Shown here one piece after another: positions 24,928 to 37,088 of a stretch of DNA of 64,000 bases (the stretch's first letter is position 1; each line of letters opens with the position of its first letter). The translations under genes and the position numbers were made by a program. This DNA comes from Thunnus maccoyii (Eukaryota; Chordata; Actinopteri; Scombriformes; Scombridae): positions 4,761,001-4,825,000 of the forward strand of contig NC_056551.1 of NCBI RefSeq assembly GCF_910596095.1, in the 5' to 3' direction. Under the pieces are notes generated by a model. The model searched no databases, had not been told where the DNA came from, and was given only the letters and a program-made list of their open reading frames with translations.

Positions 24928-24961
24928 AATGATGTTTTACCTTATTAGGTAAAACATCATT
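24928..24961. repeat. 15-bp palindrome arms with 4-base loop
   Basis: Bases 24928-24942 are the exact reverse complement of 24947-24961 (arm AATGATGTTTTACCT). It lies in the right half of the outer repeat, just after the nested insertion. Confidence 0.9.
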
Positions 24962-25050
24962 AGACTTTGGTCCCCATGAGGACCACTGGTGCCAACAAGG
25001 TCGGTGTTTATACCAAAAAAGGTTGCAATGAGGTAACAAAAATGTACACG

Positions 25051-25087
<37 letters not shown>

Positions 25088-25799
25088 TCAGCAGCAAACA
25101 GCAGCGTGGCTTCAGAGCAGAGAGGCCAAAGCAGAGAAAATGAAACTGACTTAAAGTGCAACAAAATCTCCTAGGTAGACAGTAAGAGCAATTTATCTAA
25201 CACCTGCTGAGCAAGCAGAACATTAACTTGCATAAACTTCCAGTCACTTCTCATTTACAGCCACACAGAGTTTTTTTTGCTAACAGAGAAGCTCTGAACG
25301 AGCTAAAAGTGAACACTAATTTCATGTAACGATTGAGTTTTATTAGCAGTGTATCTTACAGACCAACCAGCCACTCCTCTCTACCAGCAGTAGATAGTGA
25401 GTCTTTTCACACCAGCAGCAGAGGGAGGAAGACAGACAGCTGGGGGAGGATGAATGATGACAGCCGCAGGGCTGTTGAACACTTTATTGTTAAGGACCTG
25501 CACTTTTTCATCAACAGTGGAGTATAAAGGCATCAAGTAGCCATTAATTAGGTCATCAGTATGTTTAGCTAATTTAGTTGTTTTTGTATGTAGGTTTAGA
25601 ATAAATAAGTGTATTCTATATTAAAGGATGGTGAATGGGCTAAATTTTGGTGTTGTATTAGAACACATTTTCTCTTCATATTTTTGTATGATGACTATCA
25701 TAATTTCTCATATCTGTACTGGTCACAACAAACAGATAATTATCGCTTATTGGCACAGAAATTCAGTACATTTCTAATCACAACCTTGGAATTATACAG

Positions 25800-25935
25800 A
25801 AAAAACAAAAGCAAGAACATCATGGCTGAAATAAGGCAGACGCAACTGCAATGGGTTGGACATGTGATTAAAATGGAAGTAGATCACACCCCAAAGGGAT
25901 CCAAGCAAAAAAAAAGCCTGGAAGACCTTAAGTGA
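25800..25935 (+). pseudogene. Retrotransposon ORF C-terminal relic
   Basis: The plus frame contains KNIMAEIRQTQLQWVGHVIK, followed shortly by a basic tail ending at a stop near 25935. The RxxQLxWxGHVxxM pattern is the conserved motif after the reverse transcriptase domain in many non-LTR elements. No RT domain precedes it. Dead fragment. Confidence 0.6.
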
Positions 25936-26024
25936 CCTCGTGCTGAGCTGGGACAGACGAGCTAGCTTATATGAGCTTGATGAATTGTTCTGTTGTCAAG
26001 GATATGGAACAACGGAGGGAGCTC

Positions 26025-26165
26025 ATTGTGGTCTTATTTGTTTATTTGTTAGGATCCCCATTAGCTGTGCACTAAAGCACAGCTAGTCTTCCTGGAGTCC
26101 ACATTTAAAAACATACATTAAACATTACACTCAACACAACTGGCAAACTTAAAACATATATCAGA
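26025..26165. repeat. Dispersed repeat fragment ('ggatccccattagctg' type)
   Basis: 'ttatttgttaggatcccca' followed by 'ttagctgtgcactaaagca' and 'cttcctggagtccaca' resembles a common fish interspersed repeat end. The family was not fixed. Confidence 0.45.
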
Positions 26166-29100
26166 GAACATTAATATGTATGAGTAAATCTTACACTGCA
26201 AAAAACTACAGATCAGCATATGCATAGCATCCTACAAATATGTTGTTCCCAGGAGTTTCCTTATTTGCTTTCTAAACATTGATTTCTGTGTGTTAATTTA
26301 GTCAGAAGTTTTCATTGCTCTATATACTTCTGTGTCTTATGTCCCACAGGAGACAAAGAGTCAGTAACTAACAAGAAACTGAAAATGTAAAAGATATGTC
26401 TGAGGTATTTTGTATATTCTGGTACCAATCCCTGAACAGAAAATTCTTGGTCAATATAGTGTTATCATATGTTTTAATTCTCAAATATCAATATTGGCAC
26501 CAGCCTCAATTATCAGGTCATGCTTAACCCTTCAACAACCAACCACAACCAATGTACAGTTTTTGAATGTCAGACCATTGCAATGAATTTGGACATGGTG
26601 GCCTTTTTGAACGTGACCACAATGACATGTATCACATGTTCATAATCATGTAACTTTTCAAAGCACTAGCAGTGAAAGTTGTACATATTCCTGGTATCTA
26701 GCATAACAGCTGATGGCAAGAGCTTTAACAAGATTCATGGACCTCAGGAAGAGTAGCTGTTGCCAACTAATAGGCATCCAACAAATTAAATATTAAACTT
26801 ATTTTGCCTCATTATAAGCAGCAATTAAGTGAATGCTTCACAATTTTACAATGTAAGTTTGTTGATTCACCTGACCTGTGAACCTATCAAAAGCTTGTGA
26901 AGAAAACAAAGGTGAGAATTAGCTGACATACTAAAAGTTTCTCATGTAATTATGACTGATGTCTCATTGCTTCCCACTGGCACAAATGAAAACTCAAAAT
27001 GTGGCTTTCATGGAAATGGAATGATTGAGAGAAAAAAAGCATCTCAGAAGTTAATTTGAAAACACTGTTTAATTTGGCTAAGACATGAAAACAGTCAAAA
27101 AGGTAACAATAAATGGGGGAAACATTGATTAAACCATATTCATTTTTTAAAAACAACTGACTTTGTTCAAATGACTCATGTTATCCTGTTATTTATCTGT
27201 TCTTCCTGTTTTGTGATTTGATGTTGGCACAACAGCAAAAGGGCTGAAGAAACAGGCTCTATCTATCTTACAGATCCCTCAGACAACAGTGTGCCTCTGT
27301 TGTATATAAATCAACATAGTCTTTAGCCTCCATCATTAAAACACAGCACAGAGTTCCCTATCATGAGAAGCTGTAATCCCGGTATTTATGAGTAGGGATA
27401 AAAGTGTCAGTTTAGAGGAGAGAATATACTGCTGATTTACTGTCCAGAAGAACCTTGTTCATTATTGATCCCTCTTTGCTTTCAAAAGCATCTCCTACAG
27501 TCATCCCCAGATTTCCTGCTCTTATTCTTTCAATCTGTTCATTTCTCATTCACAGCGTCTGTCTCGCTCTGCAGTGTGGCAGACTTTATTATTTTAACAT
27601 ACAGTAGGAACACATTGGAATACAGCTAGACCGATAAATCAAGCAGGGCATGTGTGCATGTTTCAGCCAATAAGTAACAATAGGTAGTAAGTTGCAGTAA
27701 AAATAAATCAAAGATATGTCTGTGCTAATTTAGATATACTGTCTGCATTGTCCACCAGAGAGTGCTGACATGTTTATTTTATTTTTATTAACTGTAAAAT
27801 GTCATTATCTAGCTCAAAAATCCAATATCCAATATGTCAGTGTCTTTCTTATCTGCCAGTACTAAGGTTAAGTTTAGCTAAAGGCAGGGACACACATGAC
27901 CACTGTTGAGCCAGTTATGAATATAATTCTGGCGTGATGCCGACAGCCAGCAGATAAAATCATGTAGTATGAGATATGTAAAGATTCCATCGTCTTCAGA
28001 TCCAGTTGCTGCCAGTTGTTCTTTTATTTTTTTTAAATATTTTATATTTGGGACTGACATTGGCGAGCAATGACGTCATTTGTGTGACACCCAAGGATGA
28101 TGTACCAGTTAATAAATAAAAGAGAGAGGGGAAGGTTTGTAGTGTGAGAGTGCTCAGGAGAAATGAAAAGGAGTAAAAGCTGACCAAGCTGTAAAAAGAT
28201 TGAATGTCTCTACAACATAAAGATCACAGATCTACACAAAGTGTTTCTTTTTTTTTTACAGTCTTTTTTTTTTTTTTAAAGTTCGCTCACCTCCAATTCC
28301 ATCTGTAGGCTCTACAGTACACATTACCCATGCCTTCCATCCACAATCTAACCTAAACCTTTCTTTGCTTTTTCAGTGCAAATTTCCCTGCATATAAACA
28401 GTACAAGCAGCTGGTTGCTTACCGGGTTGTCTACCACCAGAACTCCAGTTGTTACTGACAAGTCACTCAGTCTGTTGTCTATTGTAATTACTCAGTCATA
28501 ATGTTTATGCCCATTTCTGGTTGTGAAAGACTCAAAAATCTGTGCAAGTAAGTGGAAACAATGTTTGTGTGTGGTTTGTCCTGTTTTAACCTAGCCTTAA
28601 AGTTTGTCCCAAGCTTGTGCACAAAAACCACTTGGTTATGGTTAAGGAAAAATCATGGACATGGTTAAAAGACGCCACTGGTGACTGTTGGTAGACAAGA
28701 GCTGAACATCAGTCTCCTGGTTTTGTGCTGTTACAACAATGTCACAGTAGTCGCACTTTTCAAATAAATCAAGAATGAGAACTAACACGCAATTTGTTCA
28801 AATTAATTTGGACACAACCCACATGGCTTAATATTAAACTACATTGTAGAATTGACAAGCTAGCAGCTAATTCCTTCTTTGCACCTGAGAGACAGTAATT
28901 ATTCACACGACCACAAGAGGTCGCTTCAGTAACATTGCTTGATTTATGTATGTTTGCATTTGAACAAACGTACAAAGTTTTCCTTCTTCTAATGAGGACA
29001 GTCTTTTCTGGTTCTTCTGCTACAGTAAGTTGTTCGAGCTCAATTTGTTCAACAGTTGGATACTTTATGTTTGATTCTTGACTATGTGTTAGACTAGAAT

Positions 29101-30149
29101 CTGTGTGTGTGTGTGTATGATTGTCTGTCTTTGTCATCTCAAGGCTTTAAAATCCTCTCTCTGCCTCACCACTTCTACTGTTTATCCAGCTGTAAATTAT
29201 ACAGACTGACTGGCTGAACTGAGCGACACACTTGTGATCAAATCATTAACCCGAATGTGTCACAGCAACTACATCCTTGAACTAAAGGACGACTACAAAC
29301 ACTACAGAGAACTTAAAGCTATACACATGATTGTACTGGTTATAATGACTGCCACTATTAATTATTAATTTTCATATGGTCATGACAAGTTAACAGTGTC
29401 AACACTGATGTTTTTAAAATTCATTATTTTGTTGTATTTTAACAGTAAGTTAAAATTATCCATCCAATTGACAGAGATGCTGGAATCAAAAACGATTAAG
29501 TTAAATAATAAAATAATACGTAATCAAAATAGTCATTGATTACTTTAAATTAACTGCATCAGTAGTACACACAGTATAATGTGTTGATAATTGTCAGATA
29601 ATATAAGGAGCACAGTGTGTTGTATTTGAGCCAGTCAAAATTTTGTGAAACTGTTGTAAAAAAAAAAGCCTTTGGGTTCTGTCAGTCAACACAGAGAAGA
29701 GCGAACAACACCAAGTTTCATGGTGATTCAGTTCAAATAATAACCTGCCATCGATGGATCTGACATGTCCAGCCGTAACAGGTGATCACTCATCCACAGT
29801 ACAACAGGTGACAGGTTATTTCAATTGTCAATTAATTAGACAGAGAAGATGAGGGATGCGTGGTGTCAACTGTCAGAAAATGTGGTTTGAGTGTAGCACC
29901 AGGTAGCATAACTAGGTGGTGCCTCTGTCTGGTTAATGAGATGGAGTTACAGGTGTGAGTGGAATAAACAAGTGCTCCTCTTCCAATGTCCTCAGAAATA
30001 AAAGCCAGCTAACTCTCCAGGCTGAGTAATCACTTGGTACGTGTCTGTGACTCCATCAATATAAAGTAAGAGTCTGAAAATTCCCACTGAGTTTTCTGGT
30101 GGCTGTGCAATTTAGCTGGCTAGTCCAGAGGTTCATGCTAATGCCAAAC
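26166..30149. other. Long AT-rich intergenic stretch
   Basis: No gene, RNA or definable mobile element. The largest minus frame (28769-29137) starts in a GT run and lacks domain character. T runs occur at 28247-28257 and 28264-28278. Confidence 0.5.
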
Positions 30150-30754
30150 CAAAGACTGTATATAATGATGGATGTAGCGAGGTGTGACATCATCCATTGG
30201 TTTGCATTGGAGCCAGTTTAAAACCCAGAGTTGCAGCTTATGGTTGGCGCTTTTCACGCTCTGGAAACACGCCCTGCTACCTCAGACCCAATCTAACGCT
30301 AGCTTACTGGGAACACCGAGCGCTGCACCCTAACGGCTAACATTAGCTGCCTGAGCTAAATTATGCTAACAGGGCAAGTACCATAAGTAACACTAAACTT
30401 GCTGAAATATTGCAGCAATAGTCTGACTCAGTGCGAATCCTGGAGCCGGGAAGAACAACAGGTGAGCGAACTGTCAATCACCGCTGTCAAAGCCTCCTAT
30501 AAGTCTTCAAATCTTATTAACAGAGCACTAATTTCCAAAATGACCACCAGCACACATATTAGAGGGCCTGAATAAAGCGGCTTAGACCATAATGACTCAT
30601 TGAAAAAAAATGACTGACTTAGTATTTCTGGAAAGAAGTTGATGCTTTTTGAATGGGGGTCAACTGGAGCCAGGGATTCTTTGGAGCCAGCATCTAGTGG
30701 CACTTTAAAGTACTTCTGCATTGGCTTCAACCTCATGCTGTGGTAGTTGCCACT
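30150..30754 (+). mobile_element. Non-autonomous DNA element, family R2 copy 2
   Basis: It starts with 'aaagactgtatataatgatg' and 'gatgtagcgaggtgtgacat', which match the reverse complement of the right end of the element at 17365-18149. It ends around 'ggagccagcatctagtggca' and 'ttggcttcaacctcatg'. It is therefore in opposite orientation to copy 1. No coding capacity. Confidence 0.55.
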
Positions 30755-32314
30755 TATGCCAAACTAGCAGTTTCAACAAAAGCAGCTCATTCAGCTGGAG
30801 AGCTGCCCTTCAAACAGAGCCCCACTGTAGTAACGGTAGTAACCGTGGGACAACTTTGGGGGATTATTTAGCTTGAAAAATGACTTCAACAATTAATCAA
30901 TTATGAAAATTGACAGATATAATATATAATTACCGTCTGTGTACTAAGCACTCAGGATCCAGCTTAGCTTACTTTGAAGACATTTTTGGCATTTCATAAA
31001 CATCCTGAACTATACATGTTTCCAGATCATGCAATGACTTGTGAATGACTTGGTGTAAATCTGTGTAGCCCTTCACTTAGCATAGCATATTCTTTGTCTG
31101 GTGTTTCTTATGCTAGAGCAGCATGATTGTCATTGTTTGAAATTCTAAAATAAAAATAAAGGTTTTTGAGGTGGCTCTGAGCATCTGAAGTGGGCAAACC
31201 GCATGGTGCAGAATGAATTTATAGTAAATGTTTTTTGTTGCCACAAGATAATATCTTGGGAAGACAACATCATATTTTGTTTGCACATGATTGAAAAATA
31301 CAATTTTACAAGACTCTGGAGGATCTGTATTATGGGGTATAAAAAGCAGGTGACAGTCAGGGCAACACAACCAACAAAGGTGTGAGTTTATATTGACCAG
31401 CATTTATTCATTCCAGCTCAGATTCACAAATTAGCTCAGTGGGGAAAAAAAGTTCTTTGGCTCCAACTGACTATAAAGCTTTAACTCAACCAACCTGATT
31501 ATTTCTGCCAAGAAACCTTTCTATCACTATGGATTAATTCTGCCAGCATACAATCCTCTCAGGAAAAGCACACACACCACGCTTGACTTGGAGAGGTGTG
31601 TAACTGCAGTCAGGTCCTCTATCAGATGGAAATCTTATCTATTCATTAATCATCTTAGGAAGGCTGAATCCTGCTGTTTCTGGTCAATACACTGTAGGTG
31701 AGCAGCAGGGGGAGGAGAGAGAGAGACAGAGAAAGACAGTGAGCAAGAAGAAAAGGGCACGCTGGTTATAGGGAGACCGTCCCAGAGCCAAAAGGTCACA
31801 GAGAAGCATCACAGCAAAACACCTAACATGAATTCTCTGAGCTGTAATTCTCTCTGGATAAACCTCAACTACTGAAAGAAATACTATGACTGGATTTTCA
31901 AACATTACCATGGAAACGCACCTCATGGAGACTAAATGACAATGGCATGAAAGGTCTACAGGGCTGAACATGTAGAGTCCTCTGTGGGAAGATGAAGTGA
32001 CAGACGGAGAAATGTGAATCACCACTACGGCATTGTTTCCCAACCTGGGGGTCAGAAGATAAACCTGAGGGGTAACAAGTTCAGAAAAAAAACATTTCTG
32101 CTGCACAAAATTATTATTCATCAAGACCATGCTTGTCTACTGTGAAAGACTGGATAATTTTACCACTTCAGGACTGTTTTAATGAAACAGTCTGGGATGG
32201 AAAAATCCCTCTTTGGTTGAACCGCTCACAGCTTCACAGACATGAAATACGTTACATCACTGGCTTCATCTATTAGTTAAAGTGATGGCTTTTTCAGATG
32301 TAGGTTACTTAACA
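30755..32314. other. Intergenic DNA with a small repeat fragment
   Basis: 'cattgtttcccaacctggg' near 32030-32090 resembles a common fish interspersed repeat fragment. The 148-codon minus frame at 31684-32130 overlaps that fragment and looks non-coding. Confidence 0.5.
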
Positions 32315-32860
32315 TTAAAGGATAGGTTCACAATTTTTCAAAGTCTGTCTTATAACAACAGTCAGCTACCCTTATGAACATTAGAGGTTGTGCTTGCTGT
32401 AATCATTCTTTCTGTTCATACTGACCATTAAGAGATCCCATTCTAATGAGCCTTAAATTTAAGTGATGGAGGCCAAAATCCACAAGTCATCTTTTTGAGC
32501 AAAAATGTATTAAAACGAAGCTAATGTGAGCAGCAGTCAGCATTAGTCAAATGAAGTGTATATCTTCCAAAGTGACTGTCTTTTTAGTACAGAATTACCT
32601 CTTTATCTTTCCCTGGACAGTGTTTCCCTGTTGAGCAGCAGTGGAAGGATCATAACTAAACGAAGGAAGTTGGAACTAAAAAGTCTTTATAAGATATCTA
32701 CTTGATTTGATTAATTTGGACACTGAAGCTTCATATCAGCTTAAGATAGATGTTTAAATACATTTTTGCACAGGAGGAGGACAGTAGATTTTGTCCCTCA
32801 TCACTTACATTGTAAGTGCATTATGACACAAACTTGAAAAATTGTGAACGTATCCTTTAA
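32315..32860. mobile_element. TTAA-flanked MITE with 23-bp terminal inverted repeats
   Basis: TTAA occurs at 32315-32318 and 32857-32860. Directly inside, the left AGGATAGGTTCACAATTTTT-CAA matches the reverse complement of the right end at 22 of 23 positions. About 546 bp in total, without coding capacity. I recall the same termini as a common fish MITE. It is the most intact MITE in the window. Confidence 0.8.
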
Positions 32861-33365
32861 TGTACTTAACAGCTTTATTCAGACATGACAGGATGTTTAC
32901 GGAAAGAGACAATACTCATATGATAAGAATCAGAGAGAGAGACACTTTTTGTTTGTTTGTTCTCAGGCTGCATCAGTGATAGATTTCAAAATTTGTTTTG
33001 CTGTTAAACTCTTAATCAGTGACCATCGTGAGTGTGTTTCTCCTGGTGAATCTAACAACACATTTTCACATCGGTTACATCATTTACATTTATAAAGTCT
33101 GACCTGCATGACAGGAGATGAAGTTGCTTTTCTCATTTAGGCCTCATTTCTATTTGCTCACCTGCTCATTTTTCATCAGTTGGCATGGATGACCTATTTG
33201 ACATTATTTTGAAAAGTAGACCCTATGATGTGACACTGTACTGTATTCTGATATGAGAAAATTCAAATTGGCTTTTTCCTACTTCATTAAACAGATTTTG
33301 AGCATAAGAAATGATGATTGAAATATTACATTCATTACAGCGATGACGTAGGCGAAATGACATGC

Positions 33366-33405
<40 letters not shown>

Positions 33406-34982
33406 GTTTTACTTTGTGCAGCCTTCACGTTAATCTGACAGCATTCATTTCAGACTATTGCCATGTTGAAAGTGATATGGAAACGTTACCAGATCCGAGC
33501 AAGTAAGATTGCCGTCGTGACATTTATATAAAAGTGAGCAGACATGAGAACAACATGTTAAGGGATGCATGTCTGAAAGGGGCACAAGTCCACATTTCTT
33601 TGCTTTTAACGAGACAAAAAACTTGGAGAGCAGCACAGCTGAGAGCCTGATGTAAACAGTTCTCTATGGAAGAAGTTTGTATTTACGGTAAACCTGGCAG
33701 GACTTGAACGGAACATCAGGCAGAGCAGGAGAGTAGTAAACACTCGTCTGCTGCAGTCACGATTCCACTTTGAACGACAATGTGCAAATGTTGCTGATTA
33801 ATTTATCTTTTTATGAAACTTTAATAAATGAATAGTGATTTGGAGAAAGCAGGGGCCTTCAGTGTATATTAACACCAGCAGAGATAATTACCCCACGAGC
33901 TGAATGTAATCTGTAATTTCCATTATGAGCCCATCAGTGATGAATCCACTTGGGTTGATACCAGAGACGTGAAACAATAAAGCTGCCAGCAGCTCAAGGG
34001 ACACCGACTGCATTACCAAACCAATAAAGGCTGCTTCCACTAATTACCCCTGCTCCCTCCATCTTTGTTTACAAACTGATTTATGAGTCAACAAATACCT
34101 TGAGTCTGCCTATGGGATGCAGAGAGATACTCATTATTGTCACGGTGGCAGGGGAGCTTCTCGTGCATGTGTGTTTCTGAAATCTCATCCCACATTCAGG
34201 GAAACAGGAAGTCACCTCACTGACCATTTTACAGTGAATTTAAAACAAGCAACCAGTGCAGAAAAGTCCTGGTTTTTGATTTGTAACAGAAGATGAAAAA
34301 TCGTGCACATTAGCAAATTACTCACCACAAATTGTGACTGCCACTAACTCTAGTTAAAGGAAAACTGACAGTTCAAGCACTTCAGGTCTTGGATGGACAT
34401 CAAACTCCCCCGATGCAAGATCATCAGTGCAAGAGATGAACAGCTGTGTAAGAAAATATCTGGTTCTTTGATTAAAAAGAAGGAAAAGATGTTAACTACA
34501 TCTCCCAAGGTGCATTTTGCCAAGAAACATCCAGTCGCGCTCCAATAACAGCAAGTCGGAGCTAAGGATTACACTAGTTTACATCAGTTCATTTGTGGGT
34601 TCCGGATCAGTTAGGGATGAATTCAATAACCGTGGCCCCAAGTGTTTTGAATTTATGCCTCTGACAGGCTTCTTCTCCATAGCAACTGCAGCAGAGGCTC
34701 ATGGGTATCATAGTAGAACCATCCGCAATGGCATACTGACAGAAAAATAGACTTCTCAGAAAGAAAGCCATAACATAAACCTGCAGAACCTGCATAAACC
34801 TGTTTGTACACTGAGGAACAAGCCTTGATTGAGTTTATATTGGTCACAATTTTTCACATGTAGCTCTTCTTACAAGAATTGAACATTTATTTTGTTGGTC
34901 GAAGTCATTTTTTCAGTGTCTTGCATTACAATTCTAACATTTAATCCAGACTATTAAAAAAACAGGAAATACTGTATAAATA
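32861..34982. other. Intergenic DNA with a (TC)n microsatellite
   Basis: A TC run at 33369-33401 is the only clear element. No supported coding. Confidence 0.55.
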
Positions 34983-35440
34983 CATGACTAAAAGTATGTG
35001 GACACCAAAATAAAGTACATCCCTATACACTATGTGTGTGTATGTGTGATTGTGGAACATGTCATTCCAAAACCACAGACATTAAGCTGCTGCTGTAACA
35101 GCTTCCATTCTTCTGGTTTCAGGCTTTCCATCTGATTTTAGCACCTGGCTGCAGGGACTTGCTCTCATTTAGCCTCAAGAGCATTAGAGGGGTCGGCTAC
35201 TGACGAGTTGGATAAGAACTGGCTCACATCAGTGTTCCAGTCCATCCAAAAGTTGTTGGATGGGGTCAGTCAAGATCTTCCATGATAAGCTGGGAAAACC
35301 GTTTCCTTACAGAGCTGGCTTTGTGCACGGGGTCACTGCCATGTTCCCCAAACTGCAAAGTTGGAGACAAACTACAGAATATCACTGTATGCTGTAGCTT
35401 TAAGATTTCCCTTCATTGCACATCCCCAGAGCAAAAGTAG
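34983..35440 (-). pseudogene. Tc1/mariner-like transposon remnant
   Basis: The left end contains 'gactaaaagtatgtggacac', a typical Tc1-like fish terminus. Following blocks ('ttctggtttcaggctttcca', 'ggctgcagggacttgctctc', 'gctttgtgcacggggtcact', 'tgtatgctgtagctttaaga') match the order I recall for a Tc1-like transposase gene read on the minus strand. The coding frame is broken by many changes and the element is truncated. Confidence 0.55.
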
Positions 35441-35618
35441 CCTAGACAAAAGTACATGAGTAATATTTTTGTGTATGAGCCTCAGAAATTACATTCTATT
35501 AATGTTAATGGAATGCTTTACACTTAGTTTCTTATGAACTCCTGTGGATATCACACTGCAACTACAAACAAAATGTGCGCAAACCCTAGAGAGCCACATG
35601 CATGACAGATCACGTCCC

Positions 35619-35674
35619 CACACACACACACAAACACACACACACAAACACACGCACACACAAACACACATACG
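35619..35674. repeat. Imperfect (AC)n microsatellite
   Basis: AC dinucleotides with repeated ACAAAC interruptions. Confidence 0.9.
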
Positions 35675-35694
35675 CAGAGTAGGCAGTCATTTGC

Positions 35695-36215
35695 CTACAG
35701 AGCAGGGACGCGCGGCGCTTTGCATGTGCAGCGGCTGATAAAGGACTGTGGGTTTGGAGGCTGCGGACACTTCTCTCCTCACTAGATCCTCCAGCAGCCC
35801 TGCGCCGGGCTATGACTCATAGCCTGCCGCTGCCTGCTTTCTACTGATGCTGGAAACGACAAATAACACGGAAACGCACCAATAAACAACAACCAACAAA
35901 AACCGCATCATCATCACACACTACCCGAGCCTAAAGGGATGCTCTTGAAACATCTCTTCCCTTTTTTTTCTCTGAGGCACTTACCTTTCTGTGACGTTAT
36001 GGAAACAAACTCAGATCTTGCTCTCAGGTGTCTGCTGTTGCTGCTGCTGCTGCTGCTGCCTGGCCAGTTGGTCTCCTCCTCCTCCTCCGAGACGTCGCAT
36101 CTCTCCCACAGTCCCGATCGAGAGGAAAATCCGCGCAGAGATCAGCAGCCCTGCTCTGAGCTCAGCGCGGCGGCCCGGCGGGGTGTTTGCTGGGGTGCAG
36201 CCTGAGGAGGGCTCG
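35695..36215 (+). promoter_or_regulatory. CpG-rich patch, candidate promoter
   Basis: CpG dinucleotides are unusually dense here, especially near 35705-35720 and 36165-36185 (for example 'ggacgcgcggcgct' and 'cagcgcggcggcccggcgg'). The surrounding 10 kb is AT-rich and CpG-poor. The patch overlaps a possible signal-peptide exon (35999-36205). It fits a CpG-island promoter with 5' exon, but no transcript structure can be proved from sequence alone. Confidence 0.4.
35999..36205 (+). CDS. Possible first exon of a secreted protein (unidentified)
   Basis: An ATG at 35999 in acceptable context (G at -3 and +4) opens a 68-codon frame. Residues 1-11 are short and polar, residues 12-20 are a run of leucines, and a PGQLVSSSS region with a plausible signal-peptidase site follows. 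The rest (about residues 28-68) is polar, rich in Ser, Glu and Arg, with one Cys near residue 53 and a terminal Gly-Val-Cys-Trp-Gly-Ala-Ala before TGA. It lies in the CpG-rich patch. An upstream in-frame start (CTG, near 35939) would block the signal peptide, so I prefer the ATG. The frame may really stop earlier at a splice donor (candidate GGG|gtgttt near 36180). I do not recognise the protein and found no following exon. It may also be chance, since the leucine run is a CTG trinucleotide repeat. Confidence 0.3.
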   Translation: METNSDLALRCLLLLLLLLLPGQLVSSSSSETSHLSHSPDREENPRRDQQPCSELSAAARRGVCWGAA

Positions 36216-37079
36216 ACTGTACCTACGACAGAGAGTCTGATGGATGTCGCTCGGCTTCCTCGAGGGGTGGAGGTTTGACGCTCCCGCCGCCTTCACGTAC
36301 TACTTGGAAACTCGGATTTCCCACTTTCCATGTGCTTCCTTTTATTATTATTTTTTAAGGCGTTTTACGACTTTACCATATGGCAGTAGTGTAGAGATGA
36401 CAGGAAACAAGGAAGAGAGAGGTGCAACAATGTCCCATGCCAGACTTGAACGGTTTTTCTGATGATGTCATTTTCTAGAAGTAGTTTTATCACAAACAAA
36501 TCATTTTATTCAGTGTTATTTTACAAGCAAACTACAAACTTTTTCCCCGGCATGAATGTTAAAGTCCCCCTACACTCAAACTATGTTCAGCTTACACAAG
36601 TGTGATGTGGAAACTTGAAGCCTCCAGTGCACAAACACTGAGAGTTGACTTTAAAAAGAAGTAGGAGACATCTTGTGTCCAGCTGTTAAACTTTTGAAAT
36701 ATAAAAAATATAGGCCTATTATTCCATAGATTCTGGAGTTTTTAATGAGGGAGAAAAAGTAGATGTCATTTTCAGGATTTTAAAGTGGTCATTATACATT
36801 TTTGTGGAAAAACCATATCAGACACACATATTGTGCAAAGCAGTGTAGCTATTTTATTGTCTTAGTACATGTCTGGAGGGAATCTTTAAATTTGGAACAA
36901 TCGTTAGGCTGTAAGAAAAAATAGGTCCTTGTTTCTCCGGAACTGGTTGGAATATCTTATTGGCTGGTCAGCTTTTTCAACAGTGAGGGGTTTTCACTAA
37001 TGTTCATTGGTAAATTCGGTCCCCTTACATCTAAATGACAAGTTTTCTGACCTTATAGACTTATTCCCTTTGTAGTCTA
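36216..37079. other. Intergenic DNA, nothing recognised
   Basis: AT-rich sequence downstream of the CpG patch. No exon with good splice sites could be identified. Confidence 0.45.
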
Positions 37080-37088
37080 ATCAACATC

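Larger units (their letters stand above)
24038..25088. mobile_element. (CCTAAC)/(CA)-type repeat split by a nested transposon
   Basis: The left part (24038-24133) contains 'ggacattgcattgacttcc' and four telomere-like CCTAAC units. The right part (24911-25088) contains 'tttggtccccatgaggacc' and ends in a CA run (25065-25088). I recall both parts as adjacent halves of one common fish repeat. Here they are separated by the 777-bp element at 24134-24910. The CCTAAC units belong to this repeat and are not a true telomere. Confidence 0.6.

Noticed and set aside
28769..29137. 122-codon minus-strand frame
   Set aside because: It begins inside a GT microsatellite and shows no recognisable domain.
31684..32130. 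148-codon minus-strand frame
   Set aside because: It overlaps a dispersed repeat fragment and a GA-rich patch. The protein lacks domain character and has no plausible splice or promoter context.
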